This document shows positions 24,328 to 35,362 of a stretch of DNA of 64,000 nucleotides, piece after piece. A program made the position numbers and the translations under genes. A model generated the notes under the pieces. That model made no database searches. It was not told the DNA's origin and saw only the letters and a program-made list of their open reading frames with translations. The stretch comes from Henckelia pumila (lineage: Eukaryota > Streptophyta > Magnoliopsida > Lamiales > Gesneriaceae): positions 91,778,151-91,842,150 of the forward strand of contig NC_133120.1 of the NCBI RefSeq assembly GCF_033568475.1, written 5' to 3'. The number at the start of each line of letters is the position of its first letter. Within the stretch, counting starts at the first letter, position 1.

Positions 24328-25080
24328 TGAACTCAAACCTCAATCTACAATCAAAACACTCACGTAAATACAAACCAACCCCAAAGCACAACCTCGAAGC
24401 TCCATATATGCATAATTATGCCTAGCGGGTCGTCCTAGAATCCCAAATTCATCGAGAAATAAACCTGATTTTAGACCCACACTAACAGACACGTAGGAAT
24501 TCAAGCTTTCTTAGAGAATTTCCTCATCGATCGTCAGTTGCGTGGATGAATAAACCCAGAACCATCGTACATTCGAAACTTCAACAACAAAAAAACCCAA
24601 ATCGAAAAACCCCAAAAACAAGCATGCGTAGACATGTTGAATTCAATCTTTCTTCGTGATTTTGCTCCTTTTCATCTGTTGCATGCGATATCAACCAAGA
24701 GTGTGAATAAATGCAGAATCATCCAAGAATCCGAAATTCATCTACAAATGAAACCGATTCCAAAAACCCAGAACAGAATAACGTAAAAACTCAAACTTTA
24801 TTCGAGATTTTTTTACTCTTCATCCTTTGCATGTGATGCCAACAGGCAATAGTACATTAATAAATGCAGGAAAAGAATCACGGGGAATGATGACTCAATA
24901 AATAAAAAAGAAAACTTGAAAACAAAGAGTAGAAGAAACCTGGGATCGAGGGAGTCCAAGGTCGTGGATATAAAGATATATACGTATCTACAGAGAGAGA
25001 AGGAGAGATCAATAGCATCGCCGGTGAAAATGGGAGGGAGAGTTTACGAAGCATAAATCCCGCCACCTGTTACGTTGGTA
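24328..25080 (-). other. 5' leader of the kinase gene, with a UTR intron holding degenerate repeats
   Basis: A donor (CCCAG|GTTTCT, intron start 24939) and an acceptor (TTGTAG|ATTGAG, intron end 24345) define a likely 595-bp UTR intron. Within it three imperfect copies of a 120-165 bp unit start near 24450, 24571 and 24737, each containing a TTC(A/G)-rich start, an AAACC..A block and a TTCAA(G/T)CTTTCTT-like segment. Upstream, an AG/GA-rich tract (24970-25010) fits a plant 5' UTR. Confidence 0.55.
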
Positions 25081-25967
25081 CTCACCATTTTACACCTCTT
25101 AGGTTATATTTGTTATTTTACGTACGCATGTATTTAGGTAGATTTTTATATTATATATCAAAAAGATATTTTTCGTATTATGTATATTATTATAATATAT
25201 ATTCAGCCGTCGCGACTCGCGACAAATATGATACATGTGTAAGTGTAACATTATAAATAAAAGTTTCTTAAATAAAAAAAATTAGGCACAAATAAATAAA
25301 TATGTAAAACGAAAAGAAGTTGATAAGCGTTTAATATAATTTTAAACTGGAGATAACTCACATAATTAATAATAAATTCTATCATATAGTGCATGTGATA
25401 TAATTTTGATTTCGACATGTTTACTTTTTATTTAATTTAATTTAATTCAACAATAGAAATAAATCATGAGTATTGTTATAGGCTATATATATATAATGTG
25501 ATGTTGTTGTCACATTTATGGACCAAATCAGTTAATATTGAGGTTTTTTCATAAAATATTTGCAAGATCTGTGTATACTAGTGCAAAATGGACATGCTTT
25601 GCATGCGTAAAATAAATGATTTTTTATGTAATTTTTTTTTAAAACCAAAAAATAGATTGAGAGGGAGGTTTATTGAGATAGTGGATAAGAAGGGTTAATT
25701 ATAAAATAAAAAATTTTGATGTTTTCAAAGTTAGTTACTATAATATGCTCAACTTTTATATAATAGTATAGATATATGTACACTCTGAAAGTGTTTTCCT
25801 AATAAAAACATATATTGTTTGTAAATTACACTTGAATAAAATTAAGGAAAAAATGTAGACACATAAATTTTACTTTATGTTTGGACAAAATGTTTATTCT
25901 ATATCATTTTTTTCAATAATTAATTAAAACACTAAAAAAAATGTATCTCAACTATTTTCCAAAAAAG
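25081..25967. other. AT-rich spacer, no gene seen
   Basis: Probable upstream region of the minus-strand kinase. No coding or repeat structure with defined ends could be supported. Confidence 0.55.
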
Positions 25968-26310
25968 CAAGGTTCTAAAAGGCGTGAAGCGTAGAGGTCA
26001 AGCTTAAGCGAGCTTGAAATAAGCTTAAGCGGAAAAAAACGTTTTCAATTTTTACTATAACTTTAATTATTTTAAGACAAATATTAAATAAAATTAACCA
26101 TAAATATAAGATTTAATAGATAATTCAAATTCTAAACTATAAATATACATATTTATAAAAATGTTTTTATTTTAAAAAATAAATGAAATTTTTCGTTCTA
26201 AAAAGCGGTCGCTTAATCGAGCTTAAGCGTAATAAAGTTTAAGAGAGATTAAGCTCACTTAAGCGAGATTAAGCTCACTTAAACGAGCTTTTTAGAACAC
26301 TGCTAAAAAG
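25960..26310. mobile_element. hAT-type MITE, 335 bp
   Basis: Element at 25968-26302. The left end CAAGGTTCTAAAAGGCG and the right end in reverse complement CAGTGTTCTAAAAAGCTC form imperfect terminal inverted repeats. The flanking 8-mers CAAAAAAG (25960-25967) and CTAAAAAG (26303-26310) match at 7 of 8 bases. CTTAAGCGAGCTTAAGC-like motifs recur near both ends around an AT-rich core. Confidence 0.75.
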
Positions 26311-26360
26311 TAATTGAAGAATACCTTTTTAAAAATATTTAAAAACAACAATAATTGGTC

Positions 26361-26488
26361 TTTTGTGAGACAATCTCGCGGATTTTTATCGGTGAGACGG
26401 ATCAACTCTGCTCATATTTATAATAAAAATAATATATTTTATAAATGACTTAAATAAAAAATTCGTCTCATAGGAGTTTTTGTGTGAC
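26361..26488. mobile_element. Degenerate MITE of the GTGAGACGGTCTCACGG family
   Basis: It begins TTTTGTGAGACAATCTCGCGG, then GGTGAGACGGATCAAC, an AT-rich core and TTCGTCTCATAGG...TTTTTGTGTGAC. I recognise this arrangement from a short inverted-repeat family common in asterid genomes. The copy is diverged and no target duplication is clear. Confidence 0.5.
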
Positions 26489-28229
26489 AATTAATTACAA
26501 GAATATGAAATGATCGTTTCAAATATATTTTTTAATAACTCAACGTAATATACTTTTTGATCCTATCTATATTTCTATACTATATATGATAATACATAAT
26601 TCTCTTAAAATAACCATGGATAGACAAGAAAGCTACTCTTTTTATATTTTTCAATAAATTTATTATTTAGCACTTATAACTATCATCTTTTAATTTTATT
26701 TTTTCAATTTAAAATATAAAAAATTTTAATTTATTTTTAAATATAACACTAATTATTCTTGCGTGCGTGAATTATGAAATTAAATATAATTATAGGGATA
26801 CGATACGCGTCCACCAACTAAATATCGCAAAAAAATAACTATTATTTCCAATTAGTAACTGAATGAAAGCGTTAATTTACACTTATATAGTTATATTATA
26901 TTAATTATTAAATATCATTGCAAGTCAAAGCCTACAAAACAAATAAGATTTATTCGGGGGTGGTTATAACTGGAATGTTAAATCGCCCAGTATAGTGTTC
27001 TTTTTATTAAAAAAAATGTTATTTTGAAACATTCAGACCAAAATATTTGATTGTTCAGAAAATATTATGTTGATAACATTTCGTTGTGATGTGTAATTAA
27101 TCTGATACCAATATTCAAAATTTGGGACAAAATATCGGTTCGAAACCAATTATAACAATCTTCGTCCTTTTACTGAAAAAATAACATTTTTGTTGAAATT
27201 TTTATTACAACATGACCCAAAATCATATAAGTAAGTATGAGGTTTTAGATTTGATATTCAATTATAAGAAGCTTTTCAGATCTCACCCGACTCAATATAT
27301 ATATATATATATATATGATAAGACGCTTGAAGTAATTATTACGTATTTTATAATAATATTATAATAATCAGTCAAGAAAAACTATAAAATCTCAATTTAC
27401 GTAATGATTTTAATCAACAAATAATGCATTCAAGCGCAACAGGACTTTTTTTTTTTTTTTTTTTTTTTGACGGAACAACAGGACTATTGTTAATCACGTA
27501 TCCGGAATTCTTTACAACAAATGGGTTCAGTCATGAATATTTTTTTTCATAACCACGTTCTTAATTATGACCAGCGAAAGGGGCATATTCTTTACAACAC
27601 ATTTATATTTTATTTTAAAAGTAAAGCGTTTTAGATATTCATTCAAGATATAGTAAAATTACCAAAGTGAATTTAATCTGATGTAACAATATCAAATCAA
27701 CACGTTTTATATAAGAAGCTTAAATTTAATCAACAGAATAACAGTATAGATAGCTAAACTTTGAATAAAAGTGTGCTAAATGCCGCGTTGACCCAAAGGG
27801 CTTAGGCAATAGTTACTTCACATTGGAGGATCTGTTCCATGTTTACTTGTATGGGTGCATCAATGATTCTCGTTTCCGCCACTTAATATTCAATCATTTT
27901 AGTACTGTGATGAATACTTTATCAAAGAAAATGGAGCCACTTTTCCGGAACAAAGTAGTACAAGAAGGTTTGTAATATATACGATCGCAAAAATCTGAGG
28001 CAAACACAGCTGTTTAAAAACAACAGAAAGAAAAAAAAAAAAAAAAAAAAAAAAAAGAATTTCCAAAAGCACAGCAAGCTGTAAAGGGTGAGGAGGTCCA
28101 CAGTGCACACACCAACATAGTGAAAAGTACGAGCATCTGATCTGGAATTCAAACTCCATGGTGCTAAATTGTTTGACTATGGAAAGATCAAAATTCTTGT
28201 AAATAAACAGTAATTTATAAAGCCAAATT
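26489..28229. other. AT-rich spacer between the KPR-like gene and the upstream kinase region
   Basis: No gene. Contains an (AT)11 tract at 27295-27316, a run of about 22 T near 27448 and poly-A near 28031-28056. The last few hundred bases include the 3' UTR of the minus-strand gene that ends at 28230. Confidence 0.55.
27295..27316. repeat. (AT)11 microsatellite
   Basis: An uninterrupted AT dinucleotide run in spacer DNA. Confidence 0.9.
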
Positions 28230-31115
28230 CTACACAATCTTAAGTTCTTGGAGCCATGTGGTATGCAATGGGCACGGATCCTGTTTTCCTTCTGCAATTG
28301 CTTTCTCTGAGAGCGAATAAAACCAACCATTCCGCCATTTGAACTGCAAACACAGCATTTACCAATATTTGAGAAGTGTGACAATTTAGTTTCATGAAAC
28401 GAGATATCCATGTTCTTTACCTCCTTCACTGCAGTGGGGAAGTGTGCAACCGCACGTGAGTAAGCACATAATCTGTCTTCCATTGCTTCTTCAAAGACTA
28501 AACCTTTCTCTTCAGCAGCTGTGGCTGCCAACTCAGATATGAGAGCAGACACCTGATGTTGAAAGTTTTAGATTAGCCTAGTTGCTAGCATTTACATACA
28601 ACATTCTTTCAGACTTTAACAATTTAACCTTCTAAAGTAGCTGATCGTTCGATATATGTTGGCATCAAATGATCCTCATTATAAACAAGAGATGATTTTT
28701 AAAATAAAGTGAATGAAATTACCCTGAAAAATTCCGAAGTTTCAAATTATTGTCAGTAAGCTGAAATGGACACATCTACCTCAGAACGATGTTCCTTCTC
28801 CACAGCACCAACCGTAGCGCCAGGATGACGGGCTCCAACAAGCATGAAAGCACATATCCAAATAAGCTTCTCAAGCATTTGCTTCTGAAATGCATCTTTG
28901 TCAAGCACCTATTGTTTTAAAACAAAATCATCTTTCAAGAAAGTAAACTATTTCAAAGAGAAAATAAAATATTGCAAAAAAAAAAAAAAAAAAAAAAAAA
29001 AAGGAAAATGTTAGGTTGATCAGCGAGATGAAAATTCGAACCAAACCATATTTCATCGGTTAAAAATTCAATCCAAACCATGAATAATTTATTACCAAAC
29101 TAAAAATTTCAGTTTGATATGATTTGATGATCAATTTTAAGTTTCGAGTTTCACAGTAAATTAGTACATGAGTTATTGTCATTTGGAGAAAAAAATAGCA
29201 ATTGACAATTGATAGAAGTTGTGTTACCTTTTATTTTATTGTGAACTAGAATTATTATAATTAAAATATCATAAAATAAAATCCTTGTGCAAGTTACAGA
29301 ATTTTGAAACTTATAAAAAAACCTAAATTCTTGTCATTGTGTTTATGTTTATTTGGTCTAAAGTCTGCAATAAATAAATTCACAATGTAATGATACAAAC
29401 TCACTAACAACAGAACACAAACTAAAAATAAAATAAAATATTTCCATGTTCAAGAAAAATCCCAATATAAAATATTTTTTATGTTAACAGGATCCGGTAT
29501 CATAAGTCATATCGTTTCGACTTTTTCGGGAAAACCGGTTTTCGGGTATCTAGGCATGTCATTCTTTACCTTTCCGCCCTAAGCCTTCGATCTAAATGCA
29601 GGAGTCTCGGTTGTATTCTGTTCTTCAAGAATCGTTTTGATTCGAATTATCGTATTTTAAATGACCGATCGGTCCGGTTTACTTTTTTCACCAAAAGCGA
29701 GGGGGCATGAGAGCCCAAGAGAGAGAGGGGCGTAGGGATCTGATATTTCTCTTTTTCTTTGCTTTGGCCTAGGCTTTTATCATGTATCCGCATAGGAGTT
29801 GATTACGATTCTATAGGCTTCTGCGCCCAATAAAAGAATTCTCTCTCTTTACTTTACAAACACATAACCAGTTCGGATCGGTTTGGTTTGGTTTGGTTCA
29901 TTTTATTCAAAACTTGAACCAAACCAATTTATTCGTTTTGGTTTGGTTTTACAGTTTGGTTAGGTTGCGTTCAGTTTTTTTAACACCCCAGGCGAGAGCA
30001 ACAATTGGCAATATAAGGTGTGAGCATCTATCTGGTGTGCAATAACCAAAACATCTAGCTAAATCTGTTGTGTGGTGACTGGTGCGAGGTAAGTGCTTCC
30101 ACGGACGGGTGATTTCTGACTTCTGTCGCATTATAAAGACCAAAGAAAAGTACATGGCTTGCCTTAGGATGAAAATGAAAATATTTGAACATAATTCTTC
30201 CTCACAACTACAATTTTTGCTCATTCCAAAAGACTATCTTACAGTCATTCATTAGTCATTGTCAAATTGTTCCCTTGAAGAAAGCAAGAATCCAGGTCGC
30301 AATATAATCAATTGATCACCGAGTTGATTTAGCGAGAGAAATAGAGCAAAAAGCAGACTTTACCTTGCAAGACAGGCCCCCAGCCTTCAATCTTGCAGCA
30401 ACTGCGGATGCCCACTTCCCATACGCAGCAGTTAACCCCTCAGGATTGGTGTCGGTTATGCCATCAATGGGAGGTTCACCCAGCTTTGAGACAGCAAAAT
30501 AGGCCAAAACTTGATCGGCATTACCCAGTCCCTTACTTTCAAACCATGGCTCCATCATTCCATTCTGGAAAAACACCAAATCTGCTATATTTTAAGATTC
30601 AGCATCTTTTAAACTTCGAAACACCTAGTTTTGGCGAATAAATACGTGAACTCAAACCATGATTTTGTGGACAAATTTATCGAAGATAGATATTAAAATG
30701 TAATGCATTTCAAACTAAAAAATATAAAATATACTATTTCCCATTTAGAAACTTCATTTTAGCAATAATAAACATAAAGTGCACCAGACACAATCATACC
30801 GCTCCAGCGCGATTTCGGAGTAGAATCAAGGACGGCTTCGAGATCATCATTCCTTGTACACACTAAAATTGGACCCTTGAAATCAACGGGAACAGATTCC
30901 CCTCTCTTAACCAAAACATCTTCTCCGCCACCCATATCTTGAAGAGCTCTGCCCACGCGTCCTCCACCTATTATAATGGCGGGAGCCACCGCTTTCTCGA
31001 CGGCCATGGTGGCAGAAATGGAAAAGTATGCTGCAGCTGGTGAGACTTTGGAGGTGAAATTCAAGCGGGAGGGACGAAGGGAGGAGCTATAGGCGGAGAG
31101 CATGGTGGCGGCCAT
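28230..31115 (-). CDS. Ketopantoate-reductase-like Rossmann-fold protein of unknown function, probably plastid, 302 aa
   Basis: Five exons: 30800-31115, 30364-30581, 28780-28908, 28421-28552, 28230-28343 (909 nt). Residues 1-37 are rich in Ser, Arg and Ala with few acids, like a chloroplast transit peptide. A dinucleotide-binding start follows ([15 protein letters not shown], about 46-59). The middle (VLVKRGE...CTRNDDL, then [10 protein letters not shown]) and the all-helical C-terminal part ([33 protein letters not shown]) match a conserved plant family distantly related to ketopantoate reductase and the 6-phosphogluconate dehydrogenase fold. Bacterial-type pantothenate function is not shown and the substrate is unknown. 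It lies head-to-head with the TLP8-like gene, 925 bp between start codons. Intron 2 is unusually long (1455 bp) and contains a foreign-looking island. Confidence 0.88.
29500..29880. other. GC-richer island inside intron 2 of the KPR-like gene
   Basis: By eye about 44% GC against roughly 27% in the flanking intron, with blocks such as GAGGGGGCATGAGAGCCC and CTTCTGCGCCCAATAAAAG. It has no open frame and no clear ends. Organellar DNA or an old element are both possible. Bordering AT-rich sequence contains repeated GGTTTGGTTTGG/CCAAACCAA motifs in both orientations. Confidence 0.35.
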
Positions 31116-32040
31116 AGGTGGGGCTCAGAGAGTGAGGAGAAGAAGCCATGAGTCGATGAATAATTTTGATGCTGCACTCGCCAGCCACTCGTTTTCCAGA
31201 ACCATATCCGACCGGTTCTTTTATAAAAATAAAAACCGGATTCGATTTAGAAAAATTATTATTATTATTTGAGTGTTTCTTTGGGCCTCCCAATGATAAT
31301 GGATCATGACTTTTTCCTGTTTAAATTTTTTGGCGCTTGCTCTTCTTCCACAGACTAAATGAAGGGGGCCCATACATTTACACAGAGTCAAGACTCGAAA
31401 TCAAATAATCATTCAATACTGCTGGTCATTTACATTTTTCTCCTCTCTTATACACAACTCCTTCCCCAAGTAGAAACTTTTATTAGAATCTTAAAAGTCT
31501 TTTGTAGTCGATGAACTTATACCTAGATTTCAATTTAGCATATGAGTGATACCCCAACAATATATAATTAATTACGTCTATGTGTAAAAATACTTATCGT
31601 TGAATACATGATGGTTTGAGTATTACACATATGCTAGAATTTCATCTAATGATGTAAAGGTCCAAGTGTGAAACGAAACTTGCAGCTCGAAACCAAAAAG
31701 AAAAAGAAAGATAAGATCTAATGATGTAAAGGTCCAAGTGTAAAACGAAACTTGCAACTGGAAACAAAAAAAAAAAAAAAAATAAGAAACCAAAACACTG
31801 GCTGCAACTTTTGTCAAGCTGAAATAAATTACCCCATTCTTGCATAGTTCCAAGTACAGATTTCACAACACACAACCTAAAACACTTCCTTGTTCAAAAT
31901 TTCAAATTCAAATAGCCGTTGGTTTCATCTGTAGCACCAAAAAAGGCACACTAGTACATAAATATATGATTACCACGCAAACCAGATCTTCCTCCAAGAT
32001 TCACAATCTCTACTTCCTTCAAAATCCCATCTTTTGAACC
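31116..32040. promoter_or_regulatory. Shared upstream region of two divergent genes, with a 72-bp tandem duplication
   Basis: 925 bp between the start codons of the minus-strand KPR-like gene and the plus-strand TLP8-like gene. A unit starting ATCTAATGATGTAAAGG at 31644 recurs at 31716 (period 72 bp; copies of about 72 and 55 bp, few differences). This region must hold the promoters of both genes. Confidence 0.7.
31644..31770. repeat. 72-bp tandem duplication
   Basis: Two direct copies, 31644-31715 and 31716-31770. Both contain ATGTAAAGGTCCAAGTGT and AAACGAAACTTGCA; the second runs into a poly-A tract. Confidence 0.85.
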
Positions 32041-34629
32041 ATGGCTTGTTGCAAAGAAACCACGATTTCTCGCCAATCTTCGTGCGGCTCTTCCCTGTAT
32101 CGGAACCCCCTTATCGAAAGGAAACATGGCCGTAGCTCCAGCGAAGGCGAGTGGAACGGCGTCTCACTTGCTGTGAGAATGCGCCGTAATTCAGCTTTTG
32201 TTAATGATGATGATAAGGAGAATTCGGTACCAAATATTAGACATGAGAAAATTAATGGGAAAGAAAACATGGTTATTGAAAATGGGAAAAAAGACAGTAG
32301 TTTCTTGAGAGAGTCTTCAAATAGGAAAGAGAATTTGTTGAAGCCATCTTCTTTGCAGCTGTGCATGAAGAGGCAAGAGCCCGATTCCAACATTGGATTG
32401 AAGATTTGGGATAATTTTGGTTCAGATAACACGGATTCGGTCAATGTTTGGGACCATTCTGATTCGGAAGCTGCACCGGTTTCTTCATGGTCGACTTTGC
32501 CGAATAGGTTGGTACTACTCAGATGAATTTTATTCAATATTTTGGCTTAAATTAATGACACTAAGGGGAAGAAAACAAGTTTTGTTTTTTTAAGAAGGAT
32601 CATAATCTTTGGATAATACTGGCTTTGGATTTAATCAATGGAGGTGGCTGAGTTCTTGGTGATTGTGCTTTGCAGGTCCTTGTTGTGTAGGCCTTTGCCG
32701 GTTGATGTAGGGAGATGCACGTGTATTATAGTGAAAGAAAGGTCGCCCGATGGATTCGACGGAGGCTCATTGTACACACTTTATACAAACGTAAGACCAA
32801 TTTCAAGTTTGTGGAATTGGTTTTTGCCTTGATGTAAATATCACATGAAAAATTTGGCTTGATGCTCAAGACTTGTAAATGTTGCTTGTGTCACATGATA
32901 GGAGGGTCAGGGGCGACAAAATCGCAAACTTGCGGTGGCTCATCACAGGAGATGCAAAGGAAGATCAGAGTTCACAATATCTCAAAATCCAAGGGCCAAA
33001 AATGTTGGCTTAGATGACAACTTAATTGGCATTGTAACTGCTAACATAATGGGATCAAAATACCATATATGGGATCAGGTAAGCATAGAGGATCCTTTAT
33101 TTAGCTATATGCATGCTTCACGCCCATATGGGTGCATATGACTGATATGAATACACTTTATTCAATATGTTCTTTTATATTTGAGCTTGAGAAGCTTAAA
33201 GAAGCATTTTTTATGTACTCATACAATGATCTGATCAAGTCATAGAATTAGAATTAGAAAGTGAAATTGATTCCCATGTTCAAGCCACAATGAGCCTTGT
33301 GATAAATTGACTTAGTCAATTTAAAGTTGTCTTGAGTTTTGAAAATTTTGAATGTAAACTAAGCAGATTATTGCCAAAGACTCATGAGTTAGCTTCATCT
33401 GCATGAGTAAAATCATTTTATATTCTTTTAACATTATTTTTCGGTACGTAACAGGGGCAAAGCCAGAATATGTCGAATAGAAACCCCAAATTATTGGCTG
33501 CTGTAAAGTAAGTTGGATTTTTAGAATCATTTTACAGGTTTTCCATGATGATGTTATGAAAGCACGACTTTGGATTTTGCAGATTTGTGCCTACTATATC
33601 TACCTGGACTGGAAGTTACCGAAGCATGAAGGCATGGATTCCAAAGCACTTCTCTATGCAGCTGAAGAATACTAATCAGGTAAGCTTGATGCACGATTCA
33701 TTTTCACTGGTTGGGCTCCTAGTTTTGAGGAAAATAAATAGGAGAATTGTCAATAGAAATCAAAAAGCTTTTTTTATGCAATACATAAGAATATATATTT
33801 CGAGGAAAATTGAGAAGGAAAGAAGGGGACGGCTTCCCCTGTCATATATTTCTTGTCGTGCAGCCAGAAGATTTGGATATGGCTGATGCTCACCATCAGT
33901 TTTCAGCAGTTGTTGTAGATTGTTAGTTTCTAAGTATCTAAGTTGGTTTGAGAAAATTTGAAGATCATCGATATAGTTAATCAATAGTTTCATTGATCTT
34001 TTCGAAGAAATGTGAGTCCATAATTATATCGAGTAGCTTTTCATGTGTTAGGTACAACATATTAATGGATTACCCACAGAATGGGAGGCGAACAAAGATA
34101 AAGTTCATCAGCTGTTCTCAAAAGTTCCTCGTTACAATAAGGTGTGTATAGCGAATTTCGTCTGAGCACACTTCATTCTCTTACCAAACTTAAGATACTC
34201 CATTATTTCGCTTAGATCTCAAAGCAATACGAGCTGGATTTCAGAGACAGAGGAGGAAAGGCGGCAGGTCTTAAAATTCGAAGTTCGATGAAGAACTTCC
34301 AGTTAACTTTGGAGGTAATCATTCATCACAAATTTTGTTTTGAGCAACCGAAATTTTCGAAGAGACTGATCAATATCGTATTGTGCTTAACATTAGAGGA
34401 ATGGAAAGCAAACAATCCTTCAACTTGGAAGAGTGGCAAAGTCTAAATATGAAATGGATTATAGGTAGGTGATCAAATACAAATGTCATCTACTCTGGTG
34501 TTATTTTCTGTGATCGATCAATTACTGAGAATCAGGAAAAATTTATATTGCAGATATCCATTAACTGGATACCAAGCCTTCTGCATATGCTTGGCTTCCA
34601 TTGATTCAAAGCTCTGCTGCACCGTATGA
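32041..34629 (+). CDS. TLP8: Tubby-like protein, TLP8 type without F-box, 413 aa
   Basis: Nine exons: 32041-32507, 32676-32790, 32902-33078, 33455-33507, 33583-33679, 34052-34141, 34216-34314, 34397-34464, 34554-34629 (1242 nt). The N-terminal 155 residues are low-complexity, charged and serine-rich (contains DDKENSVPN) with no F-box. From about residue 157 the tubby domain runs to the end: RPLPVDVGRCTCIIVKER, YTLYTN, GRSEFTISQNP, VGLDDNLIGIVTANIMGSKY, the FRDRGGKAAGLKIRSSMKNF strand and the family's closing CICLASIDSKLCC with a Val end. Tubby domains bind phosphoinositides and tether the protein at membranes; plant TLP8 lacks the SKP1-binding F-box, so it is probably not an SCF adaptor. Length is close to Arabidopsis TLP8 (about 397). 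The start is the ATG opening the long first exon. Confidence 0.93.
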
Positions 34630-35179
34630 TTGAATCAAAATTCTAATCTAAGGATCAAACATGACATATATATAAAGAAAACAAAAACAAAAAGAATGGT
34701 CATGTCATGTTTGATCCTTTCATTCGAATTTTGATTCATCGAGAAAAGTGGGTGTTTACAGCCAGCCTACTGGGTCTCAAACTCGAGACCTGTCATGCAT
34801 GAGCTTGTTTTGAAGCTAAAGAACCATGAATATTTGACAATTTTTGGGGCATTGCCGTGTATTATTATGGAAGTTCAGTTTAGAATGTTCTTATGTTTAT
34901 TCGGCAGCTTCTCGTCTCGTGTTAAAACTGTTTACATTTAATAGTTTGTCTTCAAACTCAGGTTTTAAAAAAATTAGTAAAATATTTTTTTTTTTAATTT
35001 GATCATAAAATTTATAGACAAATTGAATATGGTTGGCAGAGCCAGGAACTTTTAATCTAGTGGGAAAAAATGCATTTCAATATTATACATGCATATAAAC
35101 ATAAAAAAAACAAATATATGGTGCATTAGATTATTAGGAAAAAAAAACTAAAATATATTAGAATCATGAATGTAAAAGG
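34630..35179. other. 3' region of the TLP8-like gene and spacer
   Basis: No coding sequence. An AT-rich 3' UTR is likely in the first 300 bases. GATCAAACATGACATATA at 34655 and CATGTCATGTTTGATCC at 34701 form a diverged inverted pair that could fold in the transcript. Confidence 0.45.
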
Positions 35180-35362
35180 AGTAAAAAAAAATAATTTTAA
35201 ACGATTTGACCGGAACATCAACACAAACAAAAACGATGTCAGTAAAAAAAAATAATTTTAAACGATTTGACCGGAACATCAACACAAACAAAAACGATGT
35301 CAGTAAAAAAAAATAATTTTAAACGATTTGACCGGAACATCAACACAAACAAAAACGATGTC
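35180..35362. repeat. Three perfect copies of a 61-bp tandem repeat
   Basis: Copies at 35180-35240, 35241-35301 and 35302-35362 are identical, including a run of nine A. The unit contains ACGATTTGACCGGAACATC. Perfect identity suggests a very recent expansion, or an assembly effect. Confidence 0.95.

Noticed and set aside
27899-28552. Long open frame (217 codons) over the end of the KPR-like gene
   Set aside because: It reads through two introns and a poly-A tract. Only 28421-28552 is coding in that frame; the spliced model ends at 28230.
32019-32537. 172-codon open frame on the minus strand
   Set aside because: Antisense shadow of TLP8 exon 1, with no family match.
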